From Dermacentor variabilis (lineage: Eukaryota > Arthropoda > Arachnida > Ixodida > Ixodidae), in the NCBI RefSeq assembly GCF_050947875.1, contig NC_134574.1, positions 157,832,699 to 157,896,698 of the forward strand: a DNA stretch of 64,000 nucleotides. Direction: 5' to 3'. The position numbers and the translations under genes were made by a program. Positions 11,500 through 24,156 of the stretch are shown one piece after another (the stretch's first letter is position 1; each line of letters starts with the position of its first letter). Under the pieces are notes generated by a model, which saw nothing but the letters and a program-made list of their open reading frames with translations, did no database searches and was not told where the DNA came from.

Positions 11500-13895
11500 A
11501 GAGGGAACGCCACGCCTGCGTAAAAAAAGACACAGCAAGAAAGTTACTGGCGATCCAAAGCGCTTGTTTGATTCAATATACAGCGAAGCTTTCTCAAACC
11601 GTTCCAATTCAATGCTGTGCAAAGAGCAAGTGCACTTTCCAACTTGCATAAGCATTTACCAGTGCTACAGCTGTGTGGGAGACATGCCCCCCCCCCTCAA
11701 CATCGACTCGGCGAGACGCCGACGCCAATCCCGGAGCAAGAGGCAACGTGGCTAAATCCACATGCTACAGCTTAGTGCCTGCATTGTGTGATAACCTCAT
11801 CACACTTATCACGACTGCACAGCTTTTAGGATCAGCTCGCGCCAGAAACCACATTAGAACTCTTGCAAGGGCACGTATGGACTGTGCTGGGATCGACCTA
11901 CAAAGCCACCATGTTTGATTGCACTGCCTCCGGGACGCGCCCAGTTTCAATTACACCATGTTCAGGATTGGTCCAGTTTACTCAGTGGGAAACAAAACAC
12001 TGACCAGCCATGCCATGAACTACGGGGAGTTGGGCAAAAAAAGCTCCGCTCTAAAAAAAGAGATCAAGACAGCTCGTTCAGTGCCCACAAACTTGCACAG
12101 TAACAGTTGAACTCGTGGTTAACATGTCCTCCTAGGACCTTGCGCCTATCCTTGTGGGCGTTGGCTTTTATCCTGCTCAAAACAACCTGAAGTGCGTGGA
12201 GTGCCTCTCCATGACCACTGCAGGAGCTAATGCAGTGCTGCAAAACGACTTAAGAGGTGGTGCGTGTGCTTGGAATGCCTGACCAGTTAAAGATGGCTTC
12301 GCTTTTCCTGAAAAGGATTAAAGGAGTACCGACATATTTTGCGAGTTGCAGAAACCCAACTAGACGCTTCTCACACGTGAAAGTGCTTAATTAATAATTT
12401 AGTCACTAGCTTCGTATTCACACTTCGCATGTATGAAGGTTGGGAAACACAAGGTGCATTAATGTAATAGCCAAGGGTTTTATGAACCATATAGCAAGGA
12501 AAGGTCACAGACGAAGAAAACCTGCACTTGCCAATTCAAAACGAAACAGCAACAGTGATTATATATACACCTGACATAACACCTTTGAGTAGATATCAGA
12601 GCGAGGTACATGTATAGTATATATTACTAGAGGTATATTATTAGACATATTAATTTGACACTAAAGTTGGTGTCAAAATGTCAGACCCAACATCATGTGA
12701 CAGTACTGCGATGTCATGACACTGAACAAAATTTGCTGATGTCATGTATGAAAAAGGATAGCTATTGATGGTGTTGCTCATTAAAAAAAAAATGGTACTG
12801 CATGCATTTTTGCCAGCTGTGCTCGTGTGTGGCAGCCACAGCAATCACAGGAATGGAAACGAGTCAGCGTATCAAAACGTTGACGCACCTGCCACTTGGG
12901 CACCGTTACCAAAACCAATTTGTAGAAGCAAGTATTATCGGAAATTATTTATGAAGCTTTTGCCCTTGCCAGTGTTTTTCTTGGGTGTCTAGAAGGCTTG
13001 AACTGTCCCTTAAAGGGGCCCTGCAATGCTTTTTTTTCAGGCCACCGCATTTGTTCTAGATCCATTTTCTCAGCATGTGAAAGTATAAGGAGCAAAAGGA
13101 ATCATGATAACACACACAAACCCAAGTTATCAGTCAGCAAAAATTCCAAAATACATACAAAGTGAAGATTACTCTCAACTCAAGTTTTCACAGCTCTAGA
13201 TGCCTTATTTCCCTTTCCCGTGACGTCATATGGTGACACCAATGGTAGCAGGGCATTAGCAGAAATCAGTGTGCCACGGTTGCCAAGCCTGCTTAGGCAG
13301 CACGGGGTCTGATCTCAGAGGCCATGGGGTCACATTTATGGTTACAACAGCTTCTGCAAGGCAGTCATTGGCACATCAAAGTGCTTGGCATATTGATGCA
13401 TAGTTCCCATGATTGCAACACCTCGCCTGCCGACTGTGTGATACTTAAAACAGTTTTAAAACATAGTGCTGTAGTTTTTTTTCCGCAGTACTCGCAATAT
13501 CATGCTAACGCAAATTGCACATTACATTTTTAACCAATGATCATTGCATCGCTCTTTGAGGTCATGTCCCATCTACGAAGAAGACAATATCGCTGTTCAA
13601 CAAGCTTTTTCCAGCATGTTGCTGGGCCTTTTAATGCAAAGAAATGCCAAGTCAAAAAGTTATATTCCCATATTTACTTCAGGCGCTGTGTAGCCAATTG
13701 TACATGTCAGGTGTGCACCAAAAGCAGATTTTTCTAAGATATGTAATTTTAAATTGAAAATGAAACACGTTTGGTGAGTGAAACCATGTGGCCTAGCTAT
13801 TCCAAGTGTAGCACAAATGGCTAGTGGAGTTTTTAGACATACAAAGGTTTAGCAAATCACAGGTTACAGTACAAAGAGCCTGCTCACACAAATAT
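11500..13895. other. Upstream flank of CLASRP, intergenic, no gene recognised
   Basis: The first 200 bases upstream of CLASRP are GC-rich and could hold its promoter and leader. Beyond that, the sequence shows scattered repeat words (aaaggagtaccgacatattt at about 12320 and gtcccttaaaggggccc at about 13003) but no frame with recognisable protein features. Confidence 0.4.
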
Positions 13896-13898
13896 GTA

Positions 13899-15229
13899 CG
13901 AGGGTTGATCCAGAAATAAGGTTCCCAAAGAGCTCCAACCACACGGTAAGGTGCGAGGTGAAATCCGGCGACACTGATGCATGCGGCTGTGCCCCCACTC
14001 TCGATTCCCCCCCGGCCGCGCTTCGCTGTGCTGCTCATTCTTGGCTCAGCAGGCGTCCAATATGGAGGTTCCCATTGATGATCCCACCAAGTACGAGATT
14101 CGTTCCGTAATTGGCTTTTTACACGCCAAAGGGACTCCCCACCCGTGGATATTCATCATCAGTTGACAGAGGTGTATGGTGACAAGTGTATGTCCATTCA
14201 ACACGTCCAAAAGTGGTGCAGGAAGTTTAGTACAGGTCAGAAGGAAGTCCACGATGAAGAATAGAGTGGAAGACTGTCAGTTTCGGAAGTAATTATCAAG
14301 ATGGTCCAATGCGAAGTGCTTTAACACAGGAGGACCACCGTCCATGAACTTGTTGCTCAGATTCCTGGGAGTTCTTACCGTATATTGGAAAGAGCTTTGA
14401 ATGAAAAATTGGAATATCACAAATGTTGTGCTCGATGGGTACCGCAGCTATTGACACAAGACCACAAGGAGAAACGCCTTGACTGTGCTTGCCAGTTTCT
14501 TCAAAAGTGTCAAGAAGATAAGGAAGGATTGTTGGACTCCAATGTTACGGGAGACGAAACGTCGGTGTTTCATCTCACTCCCGAAATGTAACAAAAATCC
14601 AAACAGTGGCGTCACCCAGAATCAGCAGTCGCAAAGAAGTTCAAGCTAACTCCTTCTGCTGGCAAAGTCATGGCCAGTGTTTTTTGGGATCGTAAGGGGA
14701 TACTGCTAACTGATTTCATGGAATGTGGGACAACAATCAACTCAGACAGTTATTGTGCAACACTAAGAAAACTCAGACGAGCTATCCAGAACCGCTGGTG
14801 AGAACAACTGGCAGCAGGTGCAATGCTGCTTCACGACAACACCCAACCTCATGTTTCCCGTCAAACCCAGGAACCTTTGACAAAATTTGGATGGACTGTC
14901 ATGCCCCACCCATCGTACAGTCCAGACCTCGCGCCTAGTGATTATCCCTTGTTCCCCAAGTTAAAGGAACATTTGAGTCACCAACGCTTCCGACGGGATG
15001 ATGAAGCCAAAGAAGAGGTGAAACGCTTCCTCAACAGGTTGGCGGTGGAGTTCTACGACATTGGAATACAGAAATTGGAGCACCGTCTACAAAAATGCGT
15101 AGAAAACGATGGCGAGTATGTAGAAAACTAGAGCAGTTTCATCTTTCCAATGATGTACATTTCTATGAGAATAAACAATGTTGTCTATTTCTAAAATCGA
15201 TGGGAACCTTATTTCAGGATCAACCCTCA
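13899..15229 (+). mobile_element. Full-length but inactive mariner transposon
   Basis: A 1.33-kb element between TA dinucleotides (13897-13898 and 15230-15231). Inverted ends are cgagggttgatccagaaata and the inverse of atttcaggatcaaccctca. It carries a mariner transposase relic on the plus strand. Both ends and the whole coding span are present, so this is a decayed full-length copy rather than a MITE. Confidence 0.92.
14062..15131 (+). pseudogene. Mariner transposase, broken by a frameshift and stops
   Basis: The relic opens with MEVPIDDPTKYEIRSVIGFL, shifts frame near 14148, and meets in-frame stops near 14262, 14321, 14589 and 14800. All three catalytic aspartates of the mariner D,D,D(34)D type remain readable: VTGDET (about 14550), LLHDNTQPH (about 14830) and YSPDLAPSDY (about 14915-14945). 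Other family words are GYHK-like EYHKCCARWVPQLL and the C-terminal DGEYVEN. No single frame longer than 102 codons survives, so it cannot encode an active transposase. Confidence 0.92.
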
Positions 15230-15231
15230 TA

Positions 15232-16765
15232 AATCTATCTCGCAGAATAGTCACCTCTTTAAGGCTATAATAATCACAAAGTGAATGAACTTGTGCAATT
15301 CCAAGAGGATCATTGGGTATATTGTAGATTAGCCCCATCGTTAAGGCTATGCAACAGTAAAATGCCTGCACTCGTACAATTCAAAAGCTCCACTGTCGCC
15401 TCTTTGCCTTTGCCCAAAGACTAGTGGGCCACACACATGGTTCGCAAGGACCTGGGAGAACTACTGCGCTAGATAAAAGTTACAAGGCAGAAAATAAACC
15501 TGCACTTTACCCATGTCCATAATAATACACTGGATGAGAAGTCATGACTGAAACAGGCCAACTAAACTATGAACATGAAGAGTGCAGTAATGCCACAGAA
15601 GCTAACACTGCTTGCACTGATTATGTCCTAATCACAAAGACTTGAGCAGAACGTCTAACCTCCCAGCAGACAAAGGTCAATCAGAATTTGTTACCTTTTT
15701 CCACTGTAGCATATACTAAATTAGTGCTGACATGACATGGTTTCACAAGCCCTTGAAACCCTATAAAAGAACACCAGCAGGAGTAAGAGTCCTAAATAAT
15801 TTATGTTATTGTTTACACAAACAAGTTTCAGCACTCAGGTGGTTGACATGTGGTGACAACATGATATGACACTGCTGTCTTGCTCCACCCATCCCTGTTA
15901 TCGATGTGGCTGCCACACGCAAGCACAGTCAGAAGACGCTCACACAGCACTCTTGTCTGTGTTTGGATAAGCGATGTCATCACATATCGCCTTGTTGCTA
16001 CAAGACTTCAGTAAGTGCTTACGACTTCAGTACTTTTGCTGTCGTTACATTACAATAAGGCCCATGATGACAGGACGGTACTTCAAAACCAAGTTTAGTC
16101 AAATTAAGTGAGCTTACATTTTCCAACCTTCACACTTTCTAGGCACCAGCCTTTTACATGCAACAAGCATGTGCTAGTTTCTACAAGTCCAAAAATACAT
16201 GGTAGTACACATTTCACTGTGTACTTTCTGCACATGTGAATTTAGGCATGTATCACCCAAGATGCTTGTACGTTACGATACAATGTTTGTTCGTATAATA
16301 TTTTTGCGTCACTTGCTTTTCACTACACAAGCTTTCTGTGCATATCAAGCATTTTGTGTCGTCAGTGAGCGGACGCCGTGCTATGTCCGAATTTCGTCCG
16401 CTTTCATTTCCCTTCCCCTTATTATTCCTACATTTCAGTTAAAGTCAACAACTAATTTACCCTATGCTTTCTCCGGCTTCACTTTCTCCCACTTCATATC
16501 AAGGTGACTAACAAAAAATCAGGTCCATTGAATATCCTCATCCATCTCATACTATGTATATGAATTTTTTGCACTGTGTCATGGTACAATAAGTGGCTTT
16601 TAGTGCAGAAACCCTTCCTCTATAAGGGAAACACGACTTCTTCAAGTATAGTGAGTGAGTATAGTGAGTATAGTAAGTGGCACACACTTCCCCAAATGCC
16701 AGTCTGGTATAGAATTACGCGTGTAAGATGTTATCAAGCATGGAGAAACGCGCATCGTCAACAGG
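15232..16765. other. Intergenic, no gene or repeat recognised
   Basis: AT-rich sequence with short open frames only. A short gtgagtgagtatagtgagta-type simple stretch lies near 16650. Nothing else can be supported. Confidence 0.4.
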
Positions 16766-16781
16766 CTCTGGCATGCCAAAA

Positions 16782-17015
16782 AATTAAATTATGGGGTTTT
16801 AGGTGCCAAAACCACATGCTGATTATGAGGCACGCCGTAGTGGAGGTCTCCGGAAATTTCGACCACCTGGGGTTCTTTAACGTGCACCTAAATCTAAGTA
16901 CACGGGTGTTTTCGCATTTCGCCCCCATCGATATGCGGCCGCCGTGGCCGGGATTCGATCCCGCGACCTCGTGCTCAGCAGCCCAACACCATAGCCACTG
17001 AGCAACCACGGCGGG
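16782..17015 (-). mobile_element. Full-length Ruka-type SINE with target-site duplication
   Basis: Full tRNA-derived head at the right (inverse of actgagcaaccacggcgggt), B box (ggatcgaatcccgg on the minus strand), body and aattatggggttt tail at the left. It is flanked by a 15-bp duplication, tctggcatgccaaaa at 16767-16781 and tctggcatgacaaaa at 17016-17030. The single difference suggests a moderately old insertion. Confidence 0.9.
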
Positions 17016-17099
17016 TCTGGCATGACAAAAGCACAGTGAACTGCCAAAGGTAATAAAAGTTTTAACTGCAAATAGCTGACCGTGCTCGACCGGGTTCAA

Positions 17100-17330
17100 A
17101 TTTCTCTATCGCGATTGGCTCATTTGCGTAAGCTATGGACGGGGGGGGAGTGGGGGGGCAATTGAGATTGAGAAATTCAATCCCGATTGGGCTTGGGGCC
17201 AGCTATTACATGTCACAGCGCGCACTTACGATTCTGATCGGGACCGATCTTACTTATCGGTCGCGATTGGCTCGATCGCGATCGAGAGTCGCGGTGTCAC
17301 CGGTATTACGCAGTGCTGGAAACTGTTAGA
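17100..17330. repeat. Palindrome-rich GATCGCGATC repeat
   Basis: Contains several copies of atcgcgattggctc/gatcgcgatcgag and ends with ggtgtcaccggtatta. A related stretch lies at 40225-40325. No coding content. Confidence 0.5.
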
Positions 17331-17887
17331 AAGGTCAATGCGCAATAATGAGACGTGAGCGAAAAACGCTAAAGCACTGTTAAACCTTGGCAACGTTACA
17401 TTTAAATCAGCCTTTAGAACATTAGGAACTTTTGAAAGCGTGATGCAAAAGAACAAATGTGCAGTACGCAGCGGAAGACGACGACAACATGCTCGCATGT
17501 GTCAGCATTATCTTATCGTCTTCATATTTTCCCTTTCACCTATATGCACACAATGTCGTTCAGCGCTTTAACGAAACGATACGCAAGTTGGTATACGTAA
17601 GTTGGTGGTTTTGCACGGAAAGCAAACACCGCGCTTCTGACGCAGGAGCAACCCAATCTGGTTTCCGACAACAATCGTTCGAATACTCAATGATTTGGCA
17701 GAGCGTAACGAAGACCAATGCGAAGACACGCATCACTCCTGCATGTCAACCTGGCGTTCTGTGTGTCCACAGACGTGCTTTCAGAACAGAACGCTTGAAG
17801 ATGCAGTTACAGACAGACAATAAAGCACGTGCTAAGTCGAATTCGCACGGGTACGTCCACTGCCGACAACGGTAGTCGCTCACAGAT

Positions 17888-18006
17888 TAACTTGAGGCAA
17901 AGCGCAAGAAAGGCACGCAGGACAACAGAAGGGAACGAAAACATGAGCGCGCCTTCGTTCCCTTCTGTTGTCCTACGTGCCTTTTTTTGCGCTTTGCCTG
18001 AAGTTA
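17888..18006. repeat. Snap-back hairpin 1 (about 51-bp arms)
   Basis: Left arm 17888-17938 and right arm 17954-18006 are near-perfect inverse copies (for example aggacaacagaagggaacga against tcgttcccttctgttgtcct), with a loop of about 15 bases. The right arm is followed by gcagtaccaactagccc, a tail shared with two other hairpins in this window. Confidence 0.9.
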
Positions 18007-18019
18007 TGCAGTACCAACT

Positions 18020-21000
18020 AGCCCACCAGTCTGTTCTCTTGAGATTAATTTCGCTACGTCGTAGTAGTTTCCACATCCCGCTGAAAGGGAGGATAACTAC
18101 AGCGCGAACAGCACATACAATCTTGACGGTACCCGACTTGTTCCTAAGCCTTACGATAGCAGTATAGCAGGCGGCATCTCCGGCTTCGCCGTTAACGCAT
18201 ATTCCAAACATTAATGCTCAAGGCTGTCGTGCTCTTACCTGGGTCAGTTTAATGAGCGGCTTTGGTGAACAGTGGGAACGCATAAACCATCATCGCGCTC
18301 TCAGACTAATTATTAACTCATAGAATGAAAATGCCATGCGTAAGCCCGGCTACCCGGTTGTCTGCGATCCGCACTGGAACGGTAGAGCATAAAATTAGGG
18401 GTGAGTGTCACAGCACGTATGCATTCTAGGCAATTCTGAGCACAAGTTGGTATCAATTTTTAAAACTGAACAGTCGCTGCGCCATTTGTGATAAAACAAC
18501 AACAACAGAATGCGGTAAAAGTTACGACAGAATGATTAAAAACATTTATATTTATTAACAAAAGATGGCGCGCGCATTTGTTTGCGGTCTTTAAATCTTT
18601 TCATGCGCAGTCTTGCTCTGGCGTCCACTTACTGCACTTTTCTCGTTGCAACTAGTTGCATCTATAATATATTATGTAGTGTAGTACAATGGCAGTAGCG
18701 ACCGCGATGGTTGCGACCATTCGTCGTCCACGCATTTTATTTAGCGTTCTCTTTCTTTTCTTTTTTGTGGTATTAAGTATTTTTGAATTGTTCGTATTAG
18801 CGAATGAGAGCACGGGTGTGAAATAAAAAAATGTTAGAATGCGGAGTGCCCGACGTGCAGTGCTGAAGACTAGCAAAACATAATTTATGAGACATAAGTT
18901 GGCCTAATGCGCAAGACACGAGGGTAGGGAGATAAACATGAACTAATTAGGAGGCAAGGGCAGTCGTCCCGTTAAATTCGATCTCTCGCGGGACCGCGTT
19001 TTGGTCGAATTATCCGAAAGCCCAATGAACAAACAGCACCAGAATGAACAGAGTCAAACTTATTTAATGCTTGAAATAGTCTGTCGGCATTGGCAGACTA
19101 TATTTCAATGCAGAATTACAGTAATTACACACGTCGTCTTCGGTCGCCCACAGAACTCAACACTATTTATACATATGTATCGTTAGCGTAAACGTCGCAA
19201 AATCGTCAATCACGTAGTCCACCGCTCACAACTGTCAGAATCGCAACTGTCAGAATCTGGAGGTGTTTTACTCCGGCGACGGCTGCGCATGCCGCGATCG
19301 GAGCGCGCTGGGTACGGAGTCTAAGGAGCTCCGAAGGCTGATAGCTTCGTGTGCGCTGTGTTTTCAATCGCCTATAAGCGAATATTTACGTGCTTATGCG
19401 GCTGGTAAAACTATTATCCGTACTCCGTATATCTGTTTAATAATTTGCTATCGCAATCGATACTTCAATTTTCAAACGCAACTGCAACTTTTTTTTTTCG
19501 TTACAAGCACACTCAAGTAAAATTACCGACGTGGAACACAAATACGTATACGCACTCCCTTTAATATTGGCGGGGAGTGCAGACGTTATGGCTACTGTGA
19601 ATGGGATGAAAATGATCGTATGTTCGCTTCTATGTCATATGTTTAGTCGTGCGCCCTCTACGACGTGAAGTATTTGAAGACTTTAAAAAAATACTCGAAT
19701 TTTCGCATAGTACATGATTATATTCGATGCAGGAACGCATCGAGTAGGACGACATTCGATTCGTTATATTCGAGTCGTAATATATTCATACGGTAGTATA
19801 TTATTAGAGTAAAACAATATGGTGCCAAGGGAAGGCAAATGCAGCCAAGAACGGCAGAATGAGACTCGTCCGTGTGATATCCAATTATGCCCCTATGTAC
19901 GTAAGCCGTTTTGAAATAAAAGAGGACATCCACACCAACGTTGATCCACACGGCATCCAACTACGGATATCCTATCTATCAAGGATGTCCCAAAATATCG
20001 TGTTTACACTTTTCTTTTTTTTTTTTTTGCTCAAACCTGGAAAGTTGTCCTCCCAGAGGCTTTGTCTCTATGTGTCCTCATGACAGATTTACGCCCTAAG
20101 TCTTAGTTACAAGGCTAAACCGTAAAAAAAAAAAATTTTTAATTGACAATACAAACAAAAAACAAAAAATTCTATATTTACTACAGAAAATTTCTTTTGT
20201 CAATGGAAGAAACAGAGATTATTCTATTTTTAATTATTCTTTCTGTGTATAGTCAAAGACAGAATTTTTCTTGATTTTAACAGAAATGGTCCCGATACGG
20301 TAAAGTGAAAATTTTGTCATCAATACTGTGAGCGAAATTACATTTGTTCGTCTCTTAATTATCATCAATTACCATTTGTCTGCAGCTTCACTAGCCACCC
20401 AAGTATAGGCAGACAGATCATCGTATGCGTGAGCCGATTGGTCTTATAGCTTTTGAACAAGACAGAGCTGCTCAGAGCATGGCTGTATACATTCGTAAAG
20501 TGGATAGTCGGATGGATATGTTGCGCAGTCGCGAGAGCAAGGTGACCACACCTCATACGTTTTACGTAGCGTGCTGATAAGTACATGGATGACCTGTTAC
20601 AGCCACATCCCAGCATTCGACTCTTTGGTACTATAGTACCTCTTAAACTCTTTTTTTAACTTTCTTAAAAGTTTGCACCCTTTGGTGCTTGTCTTGTCCC
20701 ACAACAATCGTCTTCTAACCGCATGCGCGTTATCAGCGTGAGAAAGCATTCTCGACAGGAAAGTAGCGCGCGTATATGTTTCAAGAAAGGAAACGCAAGC
20801 AAGGCAGATGACTATTATCGTTGTGGGACAAATCTATACACCCGATGCATGTGTTTTAAGTGCGTTTTAAGGGGTCATGTTGCAATGGGGTCATTGGCAA
20901 TCGCTGTGAAAGGTCTGCGCCCTACAGTGCCATATGGACGTAGAATAGGTTGCTGCGACTGATGACGATGCTAATGAGAAACACATAAGTCACCGGTCAC

Positions 21001-22200
21001 CTCATTCTTACGTCACAACATTCGCCGTGCCCAGTTGGCTGACTAATTTTTTTTTATCGCGCGCGGCGCATGCATATAATGCTCTAAACTACATCCTTGA
21101 AAGCATCTAGAGCGAAAAAATTTGATGTGTTAATTTAAAGCTTGCGTAAATTTGCCACAGTGTTTACGATAGGGATTTGCAGAAGTTCAACCAGAGTATC
21201 TAATATATTATGGGGGCTTTGGCCCTATACTAACATATTAGGGGTATGTTTCAGAGCCGGTGTGTAATATATCAATTCTGTCCGCTTTAAATGTGTTATT
21301 AGATACGACTTACATAATTGTTATGTCGCTTTTTGTTGTTGTTGTTGTTACTGAGTTACAGGGTTGTTAACTTTATAAAGGTTCGCTTTAAGAGGTTTTG
21401 CAGTGTTTAACCATTTCTGCAAAAACATCAATGGCCGAAATAAAAATTCGCTTCACGTGGTCACTAGATTTTAACCTTTTCTTTTAAATACAGCGAACCT
21501 CAGTAGCGGCCGAGAAAAATGATTTCTCCATTACCATGTACGAGTAGTTTTGAGGCAACAACAACAACAACAACACGTACGAGTATTTAGATAGCAGCCC
21601 CCAAGCTTAAGAGGTAGCTTAAGCCTTAAGGTAGCTCTTAAGCCTCTATTTTTGTCATGCTGCGACAGCTGGTGATCCAACAGGGGCGCTCTTACTTCTT
21701 CCCGTTTTTGGTCCCTTGGAACGCAGGCGTTGGCACACGACTCGTTCACTCAATCCAAGGTGGACGAGTCATTTATCTGGTGCATCTGGCGCTCTATTTA
21801 GTCCACCTGTACCCAATTTCACCATAGAGTGTATTGCTAGCAAGTATTGTATATCACAATTTCCTCTTCTCTTGTTGCGATACTCCTCACCTGTGCTACA
21901 CCCCTACCCCCTTCCGTAATGTCATCGGTCTTAATGAAAGTAACTAATAAATTATTACAAACGCATATTGTGCCAAACGGCCAGCCTTCACCGAAAGATA
22001 AAGTTACGACAATAATTACGAAGACACGGCCACGGAACTCTTTATTGCCACCTTCTCAGCTGAGAAAGAACTGTCTTTTTGTGCACCCAAAACAAGCAAC
22101 CGTTAAACAGATGAGAAAAAAAAAAGAGAGATACAATCGAGCAAGCCAAATGCCGCGCACCACAGGTGGCAAGCTTAGGTATGTGTACGCGTCACATCAT
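18020..22200. other. Intergenic stretch downstream of TSNAX-A
   Basis: No protein-coding exon recognised. Fragments seen: ccgttaaattcgatctctcg near 18970, resembling the ends of the 3600-4455 element; poly-T and poly-A runs near 20015, 20125 and 21050; a short (CAA)n near 21558. The predicted TSNAX-A 3' untranslated region lies at the right end. Confidence 0.4.
22041..22046 (-). terminator. Poly(A) signal AATAAA of TSNAX-A
   Basis: tttatt on the plus strand, so AATAAA on the minus strand, about 155 nt downstream of the TSNAX-A stop. This is consistent with a live transcription unit. Confidence 0.6.
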
Positions 22201-23351
22201 TCAACCACCTCCTCCGTCAACGGAAGGAGCAGCGACAGCGGTGCTTGAAGCCTCCGAGCCGTGGAGCTTGATGGCGTAGCAGGTCCTCTCGACTTCGAGC
22301 ACGTTCTGCAGCAGCGCCCACGCCCTGTGGCCCGAGTCGCGACTTCGCCACGTGCCCTGGACGGCCACGAAGCCGCACGAAACGAACGCGGTGTACAGGT
22401 CCCGCAGAAAGCGGCATACCGCGCCCGGTCCCTCCACGTCTCCTCGTCCGAGCGCGCCGACGGAGATGCGTCTCAGTTCCCCGGCCATGTCGGCGACGCC
22501 GTACAGGTACTCCATGGGCTCGATCTCCAGCGAAAAATGTGTGTCGCCTTCGGGAGACCCATCGGGCGACGCTGTAGGTTCACTGCGGGCGGCCATGTCG
22601 CTCTCCGGTTCCTGTTTCGAACGAAATATGGAGGTAATTACACAGGTAGGGGAGCAGTCTGAGTAGCCGCAGGGAGGAGGGAGGAAGGGGGAGGAAGGTT
22701 ATGGGGCTTACACCGGGTTCACGAGTCGCTCGGTCGTCTGCAATGCGGCTACGTCGGGCTGCGCAACGAGCAGTGCAGACGATGCAGACGAACGCGAGCG
22801 AAACGTCTGCATCGTGATATCATGGCAACACATACCTTTTCAGAAACACGGCCTCCCTCTGCTCGGGTGCGGCGGGCCCGGGAGACGGCAAGAGCCGCAG
22901 GAGCCCTGGACTAAGCGCCTCCCGCACAAGCAGGAAGACACCTGCTTGTCCTTTCTTTTTTCTTTTTTAATAAATGTTTCTCCTCCTCCTTCTCCTCTTC
23001 AGAGACAAAACTGGCATTGGTAGTAGAAACGCTATTATCGTTCGCTCAGAGGGTTGCCGGTGTGCTCTTCTAAAGGGTTTCGAAGTCTTAAGCCTACAGT
23101 TAAAGAATAATAATGAAAACTTGCAAATATAAATACAACTTTAAAGAACTAAACGCGATCAGTAATAACGTAGAGCCCTTCGCTACGGCGTCCTTTGATT
23201 TAGCCTGTGTAAATGCACAGCAGTTAATACCGAAGCACAGGGTCGAGAGACAGACGTGAACAGACAATGTGGCGACATTGCAACGAACGTGGTCTAGTTA
23301 TCTCATGGTGAGAATGCGCTGGCAGCAGCAATCGTTTATGCCATAGTGGAT

Positions 23352-23414
<63 letters not shown>

Positions 23415-24106
23415 TTTCACGGTCATCAAGGACAATGACGCAACGCAAAATCATTACCTGGTAATACGTTCACGGAGAAGCAAAAACTTCCTGATTATGT
23501 TAAATTATGGCGTCCGCAGTAGAGTGCCATACTAGAGAGATAGAAAGAAGAGATTACCTCAGCTTGCATCTCAAAGACCAGAGCCTTGTTGATCTCATCC
23601 AAGGTTACCAAACGACTATCTTTCAGGTAGTGAAAGAATGACACCGCTCTCACGTACTCTTGAAGACCTGCGTGTTTGAGAAGTAAAGTCACGACTCACT
23701 CAGACAGCAAGGAACCTTTGAAAAGAGAAACTCGCAATAAAATGCCACCACAAAACATGCCTGCCGCTTCGGAATAAAGTTCCTTATTGAAAGTTTCAAG
23801 GTTGAGCAAGAAATAGTGTAAAATGCGGTGGACATGGGGACATACCGCTGAATTGGCCCAACACACACACACACACACTATATATATATATATATATATA
23901 TATATTGTACCTTCACGTTTTGGTAGCACCCCCTTAACACTAGAATCCTGGATTATACGCATGCTTGTATCTGACTTCCAAATTAATCTGTACGGTAAGG
24001 CTGCCTTCTTAGCAATACGTGTCTTTGTGCGGTGAAGCCCGCTTCGAGTTTGTGATCACTTCATAATATGCAACGACTTGCACGGCCAGACGAGAGGTGG
24101 TCGATG

Positions 24107-24156
<50 letters not shown>

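Noticed and set aside
11068..11755. Overlapping long plus-strand open frames
   Set aside because: They lie antisense to CLASRP exon 1 or in its GC-rich upstream part and show no family features.
22261..22662. Long plus-strand open frame over 130 codons
   Set aside because: It is antisense to the last TSNAX-A exon and results from that exon's high GC content.
23350..24156. CRISPR-like arrays
   Set aside because: The regular repeats are simple microsatellites (ATTT, AC/TA, TTG) without spacers.
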